Source: Streptomyces hundungensis (GTDB lineage Bacteria; Actinomycetota; Actinomycetes; Streptomycetales; Streptomycetaceae). From it: 64,000 nt of DNA. The stretch's first letter is position 1. Each line of letters begins with the position of its first letter. Below are positions 8,268-16,913 of this stretch, piece by piece. The notes beneath the pieces were generated by a model. It saw only the letters and a list, made by a program, of their open reading frames with translations, did not search any database and was not told the DNA's origin. The stretch lies in the NCBI RefSeq assembly GCF_003627815.1, contig NZ_CP032698.1, positions 7,812,001 to 7,876,000 on the forward strand, written 5' to 3'. The translations under genes were made by a program, and so were the position numbers.

Positions 8268-9992
8268 ATGGCCGACGCGCTGCTGTTCAACCCGAGCACC
8301 TACGACCCGACGCACTTCGACCCCGAGACCCGCAGGCTGCTGCGCGCGACCGTCGACTGGTTCGAGCAGCGCGGCAAGCGCAAGCTGATCGAGGACTACC
8401 GTTCCCGCGCCTGGCTCGCCGACTTCCTCGCGTTCTCCGCCAAGGAAGGCCTGTTCGCGACCTTCCTGACGCCGGCCGCCGCGGCGGCGCCGGGCGAGGA
8501 GGACAAACGCTGGGACACCGCCCGGATCGCCGCCCTGAACGAGATCTTCGGGTTCTACGGCCTCGACTACTGGTACGCGTGGCAGGTGACCATCCTGGGT
8601 CTCGGCCCGGTCTGGCAGAGCGACAACGCCACCGCGCGCGCCCGCGCCGCCGAACTCCTCGCCCAGGGCGAGGTGTTCGCGTTCGGCCTGTCCGAGAAGA
8701 CCCACGGCGCGGACATCTACTCCACCGACATGCTCCTGGAGCCCGACGGCAACGGCGGGTTCCGGGCCACCGGCAGCAAGTACTACATCGGCAACGGCAA
8801 CGCCGCCGGGCTGGTCTCCGTGTTCGGCCGCCGCACCGACATCGAAGGCCCCGACGGCTATGTGTTCTTCGCCGCCGACAGCCGTCACGAGGCGTACCAC
8901 CTGGTGAAGAACGTCGTCGACTCCTCGAAGTACGTCAGCGAGTTCCGGCTGGCGGACTACCCCGTCGCCGCCGAGGACGTCCTGCACACCGGTCGTGCCG
9001 CCTTCGACGCCGCCCTCAACACGGTCAACGTCGGCAAGTTCAACCTGTGCACCGCCTCGATCGGCATCTGCGAACACGCCATGTACGAGGCCGTCACCCA
9101 TGCCCAGAACCGCATCCTCTACGGCCGCCCCGTCACCGCCTTCCCGCACGTGCGGCGCGAGTTGACCGACGCGTACGTACGCCTCGTCGGCATGAAGCTG
9201 TTCAGCGACCGCGCCGTGGACTACTTCCGCTCGGCCGGCCCCGACGACCGCCGGTACCTGCTCTTCAACCCGATGACGAAGATGAAGGTGACCACGGAGG
9301 GCGAGAAGGTCATCGACCTGATGTGGGACGTGATCGCGGCCAAGGGCTTCGAGAAGGACACCTACTTCGCCCAGGCCGCCGTCGAGATCCGCGGCCTGCC
9401 CAAGCTGGAGGGCACGGTCCACGTCAACCTCGCGCTGATCCTCAAGTTCCTGCGCAACCACCTGCTGAACCCGGCCGAATACGCGCCCGTGCCGACCCGT
9501 CTCGACGCGGCCGACGACGCCTTCCTCTTCCAGCAGGGCCCGGCGCGCGGCCTGGGCTCCGTCCGCTTCCACGACTGGCGCACCGCGTACGACGCGTACG
9601 CCGAGGTCCCCAACGTCGCCCGCTTCCGCGAACAGGCCGACGCGCTCTGCGAGTTCGTCACCACGGCCGCCCCCGACGAGGAGCAGAGCCGCGACCTCGA
9701 CCTGCTGCTCGCCGTCGGCCAGCTGTTCGCGCTGGTCGTGCACGGCCAGCTGATCCTGGAGCAGGCCCGTCTGACGGGGCTGGAGCAGGATGTGCTCGAC
9801 GAACTCTTCGCCGTCCTCGTACGCGACTTCTCCGCGCACGCCGTCGAACTCCACGGCAAGGACTCCGCCACCGCCGAGCAGCAGGACTGGGCGCTCGGCG
9901 CGGTCCGCCGCCCAGTCGTCGACGACGCCCGCTCGGCGCGGGTCTGGGCACGTGTCGAGGCGCTGGCGGGCGCCTACGAGATGGCTCCCTGA
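8268..9992 (+). CDS. Acyl-CoA dehydrogenase family flavoprotein
   Basis: The 574-residue product has the acyl-CoA dehydrogenase layout: N-terminal helical domain, central beta domain with FAFGLSEKTHGAD and FRATGSKYYIGNGN (FAD and substrate contacts), and a C-terminal helical domain with RILYGRPV followed by FPHVRRELTDAYVRLVG. Sequence beyond about residue 440 adds a long helical extension, as in the larger ACAD subtypes. Reaction: FAD-linked desaturation of an acyl-CoA thioester in the cytoplasm; chain length cannot be read. ATG 8268 has GGAAAGG about 9 nt upstream. It is very probably transcribed with, and controlled by, the preceding PadR gene. Confidence 0.9.
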   Translation: MADALLFNPSTYDPTHFDPETRRLLRATVDWFEQRGKRKLIEDYRSRAWLADFLAFSAKEGLFATFLTPAAAAAPGEEDKRWDTARIAALNEIFGFYGLDYWYAWQVTILGLGPVWQSDNATARARAAELLAQGEVFAFGLSEKTHGADIYSTDMLLEPDGNGGFRATGSKYYIGNGNAAGLVSVFGRRTDIEGPDGYVFFAADSRHEAYHLVKNVVDSSKYVSEFRLADYPVAAEDVLHTGRAAFDAALNTVNVGKFNLCTASIGICEHAMYEAVTHAQNRILYGRPVTAFPHVRRELTDAYVRLVGMKLFSDRAVDYFRSAGPDDRRYLLFNPMTKMKVTTEGEKVIDLMWDVIAAKGFEKDTYFAQAAVEIRGLPKLEGTVHVNLALILKFLRNHLLNPAEYAPVPTRLDAADDAFLFQQGPARGLGSVRFHDWRTAYDAYAEVPNVARFREQADALCEFVTTAAPDEEQSRDLDLLLAVGQLFALVVHGQLILEQARLTGLEQDVLDELFAVLVRDFSAHAVELHGKDSATAEQQDWALGAVRRPVVDDARSARVWARVEALAGAYEMAP

Positions 9993-10220
9993 CAGTCGAG
10001 ATGGCCTGTCCGGGGCCCGATCGGTTCCGACCGCTCGCGCGGTGCGGCGCCGTTCGGGCCCCGGGGTCGTGCTCGGTGCTCGGGAGCCCGGCGTATCCCG
10101 TTGCGGCGGAGGTAGAGGGTGGGGCGGGTCCTCGAGCGGGACACGCTCACGGCGTACGGAGTTGGCCCCGGACCCGAATCGGGCTCGGCCAAGACGGATA
10201 CCGCATGGCAGGGTGTTCGT

Positions 10221-10823
10221 ATGAGCTCCGAGCCCCCGCACTCCCCGCCGCTCCGTCACCACGACTACGGCATGTGGCTCGTGCGGTTCACCGACCATGT
10301 GCTCATGGTCTGCCCGAAGTGCGGTGGCCGCGCGCTCGTCGTCCTTCACCCCGGCCTCGGCACGCCGCGGTACTCCAGCTCCCTGCTGTGCCGGCCCCGC
10401 CGTCTGAGCTGTGCCCAGTGCGGCGCGACCGCCGACTGGACGGCCGAGGAACGGGGCAGGGCCTTGGTCGGTGTGGTGCCGGGAGGTACTGAGGATCCCT
10501 TCTTCCGGCGGCCGTTGTGGCTCCAGACCCGTTGCGCGGGACAGATCCTGTGGGCCTACAACGAGGAACACATCGACGCCCTCGCCGCGTTCGTGGGTGC
10601 CCGGCTGCGGGTGCGTCACGCCTCCCCGACGCTGGGCATGTTCGCCCGGCTCCCGGCGTGTTTGAAGTCGGCGGCCCACCGCGAGGAGGTGCTGGCGGGC
10701 CTGGGCACCCTGCGGTCCCTCGCCTCACGCTCGGGCCCCGCCGACCGTTCGGACGCGGCGTACGAACGCGGCGACCGCCCGCGTCACCACGGCAGCCTGA
10801 TCTTCCGAGGCGGCCCGTACTAG
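10221..10823 (+). CDS. Zinc-ribbon protein of unknown function
   Basis: This 200-residue soluble protein has two Cys pairs, MVCPKCGG (about residue 33) and LSCAQCGA (about 71), making a zinc ribbon. An Arg- and Trp-containing alpha/beta domain follows, with FFRRPLWLQT and ILWAYNEEHIDAL. Similar proteins are common in Streptomyces and have no assigned role; nucleic-acid binding is possible but not shown. The ATG at 10221 is chosen because the in-frame sequence upstream (from 10119) has no protein-like character. It is isolated: 228 nt follow the acyl-CoA dehydrogenase stop without visible features. Confidence 0.75.
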   Translation: MSSEPPHSPPLRHHDYGMWLVRFTDHVLMVCPKCGGRALVVLHPGLGTPRYSSSLLCRPRRLSCAQCGATADWTAEERGRALVGVVPGGTEDPFFRRPLWLQTRCAGQILWAYNEEHIDALAAFVGARLRVRHASPTLGMFARLPACLKSAAHREEVLAGLGTLRSLASRSGPADRSDAAYERGDRPRHHGSLIFRGGPY

Positions 10824-10928
10824 GAAAACCACCCGCGCCGAGACTTCCGCTCCCAATGCGCCCCGCACGGACGAGCGATGTGATCACTCAATCGTGAGTT
10901 CCACCGGCCCCTGCGACGACACCCCGCG

Positions 10929-11264
10929 ATGCTGAACCGGACGGCGTGCGACGGGCGCCGCCCGATGCGGTGGGTGGAGAAGCGGATGGCGCGGGAAGCG
11001 GGACGACGTGGGGGCCTGGACGAGCAGGCGGTGTTATTGGCGGCGGGGCTCGCCGATCTGGCGGTGAGCACCCTGGGGTCGGCGCTCGGGACGGTGCGGG
11101 GGCTCCTGCGCCGCTCGGACGCGGCCGACCTCGCGGCGGAGGCCGAGAGCGAGCTACTGGCGCGTGGGCGCCTGGTGCTGGACCGGTACGCCTCGGCCCC
11201 GCCGGCCCACCTGGAAGTCCTCGCCCGACACGCCCTGGCCCGGCGGGCGGCCGGCGATGCCTGA
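10929..11264 (+). CDS. Small protein coupled to polyprenyl synthase
   Basis: The ORF encodes 111 mostly helical residues rich in Ala, Arg and Glu. The sequence from EQAVLLAAGLADLAVSTLG onward is amphipathic, and the ending LEVLARHALARRAAGDA is basic. I do not recognise a family. Its stop overlaps the ATG of the polyprenyl diphosphate synthase by 8 nt, so the two are probably translationally coupled and may form a functional pair, for example as an accessory or membrane-tethering factor. The exact start is uncertain: in-frame ATGs occur at 10929, 10965 and 10986. Confidence 0.6.
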   Translation: MLNRTACDGRRPMRWVEKRMAREAGRRGGLDEQAVLLAAGLADLAVSTLGSALGTVRGLLRRSDAADLAAEAESELLARGRLVLDRYASAPPAHLEVLARHALARRAAGDA

Positions 11265-12309
11265 CCGGTGGGAGCCGGCCGCGTTCAAGGCCCGCGTCGA
11301 CGAGGTCGTGCACCACTTCGTGGCGCAGGAGGCCGAGCAGTTGGCGGCGATCGACCCCCTCCTCGGTCCGGTCGCCGACCAGGTCGAGGCGGCCGTCGCC
11401 GACGGCAAACGGCTGCGCGCGGCGTTCTGCTACTGGGGCTGGCGCGCCGGAGGACAGCCGGACAGCGACGCGCTGCTGCGCGCGGCGGCCTCGATGGAGC
11501 TCGTGCACGCGGCGGCCGTCGTCCACGACGACCTCATCGACGACAGCCCGCTGAGGCACGGCCGACCCACGGCCCACATCGCGCTGCGCGGCGTCGTACG
11601 GCGTCGTCCGCACGCTGCCGCCGACGCGAGATCACTGGCGATGCTCGTCGGAGATCTGCTCATGTCGCTGGCCGGGCAACTCTTCGCCACCAGCGGCCTG
11701 CCCGCCGCATATCTGGCGCGGGCCCGACCGCTGTGGTCGCTCCTGGCCAGGGAGCTGATCGCGGGGGAGTGCCTGGAGATCCTGCGCACCGGAGCCCGGC
11801 CGGACACCACGGCGTCGCTCAAGGTGATCCGGTACAAGACCGCCAAGTACACCGTCGAACAACCCCTGTTGATCGGGGGCGCCCTGGCCGGCGCCGGCGA
11901 GCGGCTGCGCGCGGGATACTCCGCGTACGGGCTGCCGCTCGGCGAGGCGTTCCAGCTCCGGGACGACCTCCTCGGCCTGTTCGGTGAACCGGAACGCACC
12001 GGCAAGGCCAACGCCGACGACGTACGCGGCCACCGGCCCACAGCGCTCCTCGCGGAGACCTGGCGCCTGGCAGGCGACGAGGAGCGTGAGCGCCTTGACG
12101 CGCTCCTCGGCAAGCACGATCCGGACCCGGACGCCCTGGACGAGGTCCGCTCGCTGATGTGCCGCCTGAAGGCTCCCGACCGTGTCGAAACCATGATCAC
12201 CGAACGGGTCGAGGAGGCCCTGGGCGCCCTGCGCGAGCTGAACGCCCCCGCGCCGGCCAGCGCCGCGCTGACCGCGCTGGCCCGTTCGGCCGCGGTCCGC
12301 CTGTCCTGA
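11257..12309 (+). CDS. Polyprenyl (geranylgeranyl-type) diphosphate synthase
   Basis: This 350-residue trans-isoprenyl diphosphate synthase condenses isopentenyl diphosphate with an allylic diphosphate. The first Asp-rich motif is DDLID (about residue 96). The second aspartate region is FQLRDDLLGLFGEPERTGK, and the GKRLRAAF and EYIDDS-like positions are also in place. Length is typical of class I E-isoprenyl synthases; product length cannot be read safely. The start ATG 11257 lies inside the previous ORF's last codons. A 7-bp tandem repeat and a heme oxygenase-like gene follow on the same strand, so the product may feed that enzyme. Confidence 0.93.
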   Translation: MPDRWEPAAFKARVDEVVHHFVAQEAEQLAAIDPLLGPVADQVEAAVADGKRLRAAFCYWGWRAGGQPDSDALLRAAASMELVHAAAVVHDDLIDDSPLRHGRPTAHIALRGVVRRRPHAAADARSLAMLVGDLLMSLAGQLFATSGLPAAYLARARPLWSLLARELIAGECLEILRTGARPDTTASLKVIRYKTAKYTVEQPLLIGGALAGAGERLRAGYSAYGLPLGEAFQLRDDLLGLFGEPERTGKANADDVRGHRPTALLAETWRLAGDEERERLDALLGKHDPDPDALDEVRSLMCRLKAPDRVETMITERVEEALGALRELNAPAPASAALTALARSAAVRLS

Positions 12310-12351
12310 CCCCGTACCGCGTACCGCGTACCCCGTACCCCGTACCGCGAG
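12310..12351. repeat. Six 7-bp tandem units (CCSCGTA)
   Basis: Immediately after the polyprenyl synthase stop there are six consecutive 7-bp units alternating CCCCGTA and CCGCGTA, the last one diverged. It is non-coding and lies between two co-oriented genes. Confidence 0.85.
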
Positions 12352-12416
12352 GCCGGGCACGGCGGTGGCCGACACCCGCGCCCTGTGGCCGACCCGCACT
12401 GACAAGGAGCCCCGTC

Positions 12417-13574
12417 GTGACCTACACCGAGGCATCAATGGACGCCCTGCGGCAGGCCGGTGACGAACTCGCCGACGCCACCGTCGCCACGCTCTTCGAA
12501 CGCGGAGAGGTCGGCAAGTTCAACACCCTGATGCGGTACGTATCCACTGTGGGCGCCCCCCTGCCCGAGGGGCTGCCCGAGGTGGCCCAGGAGTACCTCC
12601 GGGCCACCAGCGTGCCGCCCGCGTGGGTGGACTGGGAGGAGATGGAGAAGGCCCGGCTGTTCTTCATCGACAACAACGTACACATCTCCACCGCCCTGTC
12701 CTTCGCCTCCATGCCCGCCTGCTACGTCGTCCCGCACGTGGCGAAGCTGCTGTCGGCCACCCATGGGCTGAAGTACCCGTCCAAGCGGATGGCGGAGACC
12801 GGCCAGTTCACCGTCTACCTCATGCAGCCCGACGCCTTCGAGGCCGGCAGTCGTTTCATCCCGGCCGCCCAGAAGGTCCGCCTGCTGCACGCCTCCATCC
12901 GCCACCACCTCAAACGGGAGGGCCTCTGGGACGCGGAGACGCTCGGCACGCCGATCTGCCAGGAGGACATGATCGGCGGTCAGATGTTCTTCTCCCTGCT
13001 CGTCCTGGACAGCCTGCACCGCCTCGGCATCCACATGTCGACGGAGGGCGCGGAGGCGTACTACTACGCCTGGCGCGTGGTCGGAGCCATGCTCGGCATC
13101 GACCAGGACGCCGTGCCCAAGTCCCTTGAGGACGCACGCCAGTTCCTCGACCTGTACATGGTCCGGTTCATGGGACCGTCCGACGAAGGCACCCAGCTGA
13201 CCCGTCAACTCATCGACCTCTACGAGGAGATCGTGCCGGGCACCCTCTTCGACCCCATCGTCTCCGCGCTCATCCGCCACCTCGTCGGCGACACCTGCGC
13301 CGACTGGCTTCAAGTGCCGCGCACCCGGTGGGACACCGTCGTCAAGGCCGTGCCCCATCTCCTCGGCGTCCTGGAGACCATCGAGGACCGCTCCCCCCTC
13401 GGCGCCTGGGCACTGGACCGTCTCGGCCATCTCACCTCGGTCCTGGAACTGTCCTCCCTCACGCGCGGCCGCGTCATGCACTACGCCATTCCCGAGCAGC
13501 TCAAGAAGGAGTACGGCATCACGGACGCCGTGTCCCGCACCCACCGATGGACCCCGCCCGCCGCCACGGTGTGA
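12417..13574 (+). CDS. Latex-clearing-protein-like (MpaB / DUF2236) heme oxygenase, cytosolic
   Basis: The 385-residue product belongs to the DUF2236/MpaB oxygenase family, which includes rubber oxygenase Lcp. The positions known from Lcp of strain K30 (Arg164, Thr168, heme-ligating His198) are present with identical spacing: Arg124 and Thr128 in SKRMAETGQF and His158 in KVRLLHAS. Heme b binding and oxidative cleavage or oxygenation of an isoprenoid are therefore likely. Unlike secreted Lcp enzymes it has no Tat or Sec signal, so it should act inside the cell. GTG 12417 has AAGGAG at 7 nt. Position directly behind a polyprenyl diphosphate synthase suggests that the substrate derives from that enzyme. 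Confidence 0.85.
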   Translation: MTYTEASMDALRQAGDELADATVATLFERGEVGKFNTLMRYVSTVGAPLPEGLPEVAQEYLRATSVPPAWVDWEEMEKARLFFIDNNVHISTALSFASMPACYVVPHVAKLLSATHGLKYPSKRMAETGQFTVYLMQPDAFEAGSRFIPAAQKVRLLHASIRHHLKREGLWDAETLGTPICQEDMIGGQMFFSLLVLDSLHRLGIHMSTEGAEAYYYAWRVVGAMLGIDQDAVPKSLEDARQFLDLYMVRFMGPSDEGTQLTRQLIDLYEEIVPGTLFDPIVSALIRHLVGDTCADWLQVPRTRWDTVVKAVPHLLGVLETIEDRSPLGAWALDRLGHLTSVLELSSLTRGRVMHYAIPEQLKKEYGITDAVSRTHRWTPPAATV

Positions 13575-13580
13575 GCCGGT

Positions 13581-13604
13581 GCCCCCGGCAGCTCCGCTGG
13601 GGGC
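13581..13604. terminator. Hairpin between convergent genes
   Basis: An interrupted GC stem (GCCCC...CAGC / GCTG...GGGGC) lies between the convergent oxygenase and SMP-30 genes. It is terminator-like but has no U tract. Confidence 0.35.
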
Positions 13605-13623
13605 GTATGACGCGGGGCCGCCG

Positions 13624-14592
13624 CTACCGCAGTTCGCACCAGGCGACCGCGTCCTGCGCCAGGCTGCCCAGAATCAGCCGCCCGTCCCGCTCGGCCACGC
13701 CCGTGGCCATCCGGTACCGGCGGCCGGTGTCCTTGAGATGGCGCAGGATTCGGCCCTGGGCGTCGACCTCCATCGCACGGGCGGCTCGGGCCGGCGGGGT
13801 CGGCAGGCGCCGGGTCGCGGCGGCGGCCGCCCGGCGCACCGACGGCGCGGTTCGGTGCAGCCAGTCCAGCGGGGGTGTGCGCGGCGCCGCGAGCGCGACC
13901 CAGAATCCGCCGCCCGCGCTGCGGGACATGTTGTCGGGATGGCCAGGCAGATCGTCGGCGAACGTGTCGCGGCGCCCCGCTTCCGGACCGGTCAGCCACC
14001 ACCGGGTGAGCCTGCGCGCGCCGGTCTCGGCCACCACGACGAACGACTCATCGGGCGCGAGTGCCACACCGTTCGCGAACTGGAGCCCCTCCAGCAGGAC
14101 TTCGGGCTCACCCGCCGCTGCCAGTCGCACGAGGAGCCCGGTGCCCCGGTGCTCCACGATGTCGCTGGGCCAGTCGCCGAGTCCGTACCGCAGACTGGAC
14201 ACCGTGAAATAGAGGGTGCCGTCCGAGGCCGCCACCACGTTGCTACAGAACCGCAGCGGCCGCCCGCCGATCGAATCGGCCAGCACTTCCACGCGGGACG
14301 CGTCCTCGGGATCGAGCCGCAGCAGCCCACGTTCCGCGTCGCACACCAACAGCCGCCCATCGGGCAGGACGTCGAGCCCGAGCGGCCGCCCTCCGGTGCG
14401 TCCCACCTCGCGTATGTCGGCCCGATCGCCGGGGCGCTCAGGGAGTGCGATCCGTACCAGACGGCCGTCGCCGAGCCCGGTCAGCACACGTCCGGCCGCG
14501 TCGAAGACGACATCCTCGGGGCCGGCGGCGTCGAGGCCGACGAGCCGCAGGGGCGGTAACGGATCCGGTCGAGAGCCTCGTCCGGCGTTCAC
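13624..14592 (-). CDS. SMP-30 / strictosidine-synthase-like beta-propeller protein
   Basis: The product has 322 residues with the repeating blade pattern of the SMP-30/gluconolactonase and strictosidine-synthase-like superfamily. Visible signatures are GPEDVVFDAAGRVLTG, RPLGLDVLPDGRLLVCDAE, FCSNVVAASDGTLYFTVSS and QFANGVALAPDESFVVVAE. Members are Ca-dependent lactonases, esterases or C-N lyases; the substrate here is unknown. The GTG start at 14592 overlaps the upstream gene's TGA as GTGA, so it is translationally coupled to the membrane-protein gene. No signal peptide is present. Confidence 0.83.
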   Translation of the reverse strand: MNAGRGSRPDPLPPLRLVGLDAAGPEDVVFDAAGRVLTGLGDGRLVRIALPERPGDRADIREVGRTGGRPLGLDVLPDGRLLVCDAERGLLRLDPEDASRVEVLADSIGGRPLRFCSNVVAASDGTLYFTVSSLRYGLGDWPSDIVEHRGTGLLVRLAAAGEPEVLLEGLQFANGVALAPDESFVVVAETGARRLTRWWLTGPEAGRRDTFADDLPGHPDNMSRSAGGGFWVALAAPRTPPLDWLHRTAPSVRRAAAAATRRLPTPPARAARAMEVDAQGRILRHLKDTGRRYRMATGVAERDGRLILGSLAQDAVAWCELR

Positions 14593-15248
14593 GCGCCGCG
14601 CCGACGACGGCGAGCGCCGAGGCAGCGCTTCATCTCCTCGGCGTAGGGGAGGGCCACGCCGACGCCGATCGTCGCGGCGAGCACCGCCAGATAGCCGGCG
14701 GGCAGCGGCCGCTCCTTGGGCAGCAGCTTCCAGTCCTCGGCCCCGGGCCCGCCCCGCAGGGCCGCCCGCACCGCTTCGGGGTGCAGACACGCGGTGAAGG
14801 CCATCGCGGTGAGCGGCAGCACCTCCAGGAAGCTGTGGATGTGCTGCTCGATCGGCCGGACCTCACGTTTGCCCGTCGCGTAGCTCACGTCGTACAGCGC
14901 CGTGGCGCCGTGGGCGACCGCCGCACCGCCCATGATCGACAGGACCAGCGGGTTGATCTTCGCCAGAAGCCCCACGGCCACGGGAATGCCGGCCTCGGTC
15001 ATCATCAGCGCGTGCACCGCCGACTCCCGGGCGCCCGACGTGTCCTCGATGCGGGTGCGCCGGTGCATCCACCAGTCGGCCACACCCGGAACGACCCACA
15101 GCGGCAGCAGGCCGTACAGCAGGAACCGCCTGTCGGCGTCCTCGACGCCGGAGGCCGCCGAGGAGATCGGCAGGTCGCGCCCCTTGCGCCAGCGGATCCA
15201 GGCACGGGCCGGCAGGACTGCGGCGGCGGAAGCGGAGGGAGTCGGCAT
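14589..15248 (-). CDS. Multi-pass membrane protein of unknown function
   Basis: This 219-residue protein has about four hydrophobic segments: FLLYGLLPLWVVPGVADWW (about 43-61), a paired segment around 85-120, FLEVLPLTAMAFTACL and YLAVLAATIGVGVALPY. Charged residues within or next to the membrane (DWWMHRR, HIHSFLE) recall small integral-membrane metalloproteins, but I do not recognise the family. It is coupled by a 4-nt overlap to the SMP-30-like gene. ATG 15248 is chosen because the frame upstream is low-complexity Lys/Arg sequence produced by a DNA tandem repeat. Confidence 0.7.
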   Translation of the reverse strand: MPTPSASAAAVLPARAWIRWRKGRDLPISSAASGVEDADRRFLLYGLLPLWVVPGVADWWMHRRTRIEDTSGARESAVHALMMTEAGIPVAVGLLAKINPLVLSIMGGAAVAHGATALYDVSYATGKREVRPIEQHIHSFLEVLPLTAMAFTACLHPEAVRAALRGGPGAEDWKLLPKERPLPAGYLAVLAATIGVGVALPYAEEMKRCLGARRRRRGA

Positions 15249-15280
15249 GGGGGCCCTTCTCGTCGCGGACGTCTTGCGGA

Positions 15281-15325
15281 TCTTCGTACCGTGCTTCTTC
15301 GTACGGTGCTTCTTCGCACGAGCCT
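15281..15325. repeat. Three 15-bp tandem units
   Basis: Units TCTTCGTACCGTGCT, TCTTCGTACGGTGCT and TCTTCGCACGAGCCT follow one another in the 323-bp region between the membrane-protein gene and the sigma factor gene. That region otherwise holds only the sigma promoter at 15500. Confidence 0.8.
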
Positions 15326-15499
15326 CTCGCAAGGGTGACCGGTCCCGCGCGTCGGAAACCCCCGTTGGGACCGTCGGCGAACGGTCTCGGCCGATCCGCT
15401 GCGGCCCTTTCGCCCGCGCCGCGGCCCCTCCGAACCGTGTGCCCAGAGGGGCGGAAGTGCCTCCAGGGATCGCGGCGACAAATTTTTTGGAGAACCCGT

Positions 15500-15524
15500 G
15501 AATGGATCGCATAGTTAGGGGCAA
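15500..15524 (+). promoter_or_regulatory. SigB-type promoter GAAT-N15-GGGCAA
   Basis: GAAT at 15500-15503 is separated by 15 nt from GGGCAA at 15519-15524, matching the stress-sigma pattern GNNT-N14-16-GGGTAY except C for T in the -10. The sequence GGGCAAGCGC is also present in the promoter of the second sigma gene (26063). It lies about 47 nt upstream of the sigma start, which suggests autoregulation. Confidence 0.6.
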
Positions 15525-15571
15525 GCGCAGGAGGACTGTTATCTGTACGGGGGGCGAGGAGGGGAGTGGCT

Positions 15572-16450
15572 GTGACTGCCGTAGCAACCGGGACGAGGAT
15601 CACCGAGCCGGAGACCGGGCACGAGGTGCGGGTTCTTCCGTCGATCGAGGCGCCGACCCGGGTGGCTCCCCGTGATGCGCGGGCGTTGTCGCGCCAGTTC
15701 TTCGAGCGTCTGGCCGTGTTGGAGGAAGGCACGGCCGAGTACCAGTACGCGCGGAACACGCTGATTGAGATGAACATGTCCCTGGTGCGGTTCGCCGCGC
15801 GTCGCTTCCGTAATTTCGCGGACGAGATGGAGGACGTGGTCCAGGTCGGCATGATCGGTCTGATCAAGGCGATCGACCGGTTCGAGCTGTCGCGGGAGAC
15901 GGAGTTCGCGACGTTCGCCGTGCCGTACATCGTGGGTGAGATGAAGCGGTTCTTCCGGGACACCACGTGGGCGGTGCATGTGCCGCGCCGGCTTCAGGAA
16001 CGCCGTAGTGAGCTGGCCCGGGCCCGTGAGGAGCTCGAAAGCCGGCTGGACCGCTCGCCCACGGTGAAGGAACTCGCGGCGCTGATGGACCTGAGCGAGG
16101 ACGAGGTCGTCGAGGCGCAGGTCGCCGCCAACGGCTACAACTCCGCCTCCCTGGACGCCGCGCTCTCCAGCGACGCCGAGAACGGCGAGGCGGCCCTGGC
16201 CGACTTCATCGGTGCCGAGGACCCGGCCATGAACCTCGTCGAGGACTTCCAGGCGCTGGCCCCTCTGGTCGCCCAACTCACCGACCGCGAGCGCCTGTTG
16301 CTCCAGCTCCGCTTCGGTGAGGAACTCACCCAGAGCCAGATCGGCGAGCACCTCGGCGTCTCCCAGATGCAGGTCTCCCGACTCCTCACCCGCACCGTCG
16401 CCAAGCTGCGCGAGGGCATGCTGGAGCCCAGCATCAACGTCACCGCCTGA
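15572..16450 (+). CDS. SigB/SigF/SigG-family alternative RNA polymerase sigma factor
   Basis: The 292-residue product lacks region 1.1 and has region 2 (DEMEDVVQVGMIGLIKAIDRF, with the FATFAVPYIVGEMKRFFRD promoter-melting part), region 3 (VPRRLQERRSELARA, PTVKELAALMDLSEDEV) and region 4 with a helix-turn-helix (LTQSQIGEHLGVSQMQVSRL). This is the stress/sporulation sigma-70 group of Streptomyces, normally held by an anti-sigma factor; no anti-sigma or anti-anti-sigma gene is adjacent here. The GTG at 15572 is preferred over 15566 because AGGAGG sits 9 nt upstream. A promoter of its own class lies upstream and a terminator follows at 16539. Confidence 0.93.
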   Translation: MTAVATGTRITEPETGHEVRVLPSIEAPTRVAPRDARALSRQFFERLAVLEEGTAEYQYARNTLIEMNMSLVRFAARRFRNFADEMEDVVQVGMIGLIKAIDRFELSRETEFATFAVPYIVGEMKRFFRDTTWAVHVPRRLQERRSELARAREELESRLDRSPTVKELAALMDLSEDEVVEAQVAANGYNSASLDAALSSDAENGEAALADFIGAEDPAMNLVEDFQALAPLVAQLTDRERLLLQLRFGEELTQSQIGEHLGVSQMQVSRLLTRTVAKLREGMLEPSINVTA

Positions 16451-16538
16451 CCGAGCGGTCAGCCACAAGGCCCGCAAGACTCTTTGCTCAACGTTTTCGC
16501 TCAACGCTCTTTGTTGAAGTTCATTCCCCATGGGTGGG

Positions 16539-16582
16539 ATGCGGGGTCGGCCGGTTGGTTTCGGTCGGCCCCGCATTGTTTT
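16539..16582 (+). terminator. Rho-independent terminator of sigma gene
   Basis: A 15-bp stem with G-U wobbles (ATGCGGGG... / ...CCCCGCAT) has an 8-nt loop and is followed by TGTTTT. The rest of the 463-bp gap 16451-16913 shows no gene. Confidence 0.75.
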
Positions 16583-16850
16583 GTGGACTGTGTGCGTGTT
16601 GCCAATTCCATTCGTCGCATGTGACCGAGCGTTCCGAAAGGACGCGACGAAGATCGCGTAAAGACGCCAGGAATGAGGAGACCGGGTCCGAGCCCGCAAT
16701 GGAGGTGCGCTGGTTCCTGCGCTCGCAGGCGCGAACCCGGCCATGACGGGCTCCTACCCGGTTTTCCGCCCGGCATGGGGGCGGTTGTCAGCCGTCGTAT
16801 CGGCCGTCTCCGAGTGGACGTGTGTGCAGCGGGGTGGTGCGGGTGCCATG

Positions 16851-16887
16851 CAGCAGGGGCCGGACCCATCGGGCCCGGCCCCTGCTG
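16851..16887 (-). terminator. Hairpin downstream of hydrophobic protein 1
   Basis: A 13-bp perfect stem (CAGCAGGGGCCGG / CCGGCCCCTGCTG) with an 11-nt loop lies 26 nt after the stop of the minus-strand gene at 16914. Confidence 0.6.
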
Positions 16888-16913
16888 TGGATGTCCGTCC
16901 GCCAGTGCTGCCT

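Noticed and set aside
8226-10679. 817-codon minus-strand frame
   Set aside because: It is antisense to the acyl-CoA dehydrogenase gene and has the typical Val/Gly/Gln composition of a shadow.
15248-15587. N-terminal extension of the membrane protein (Lys/Arg-rich AKKHRTKKHGTK)
   Set aside because: The sequence is produced by a 15-bp DNA tandem repeat and there is a plausible ATG with a ribosome binding site at 15248.
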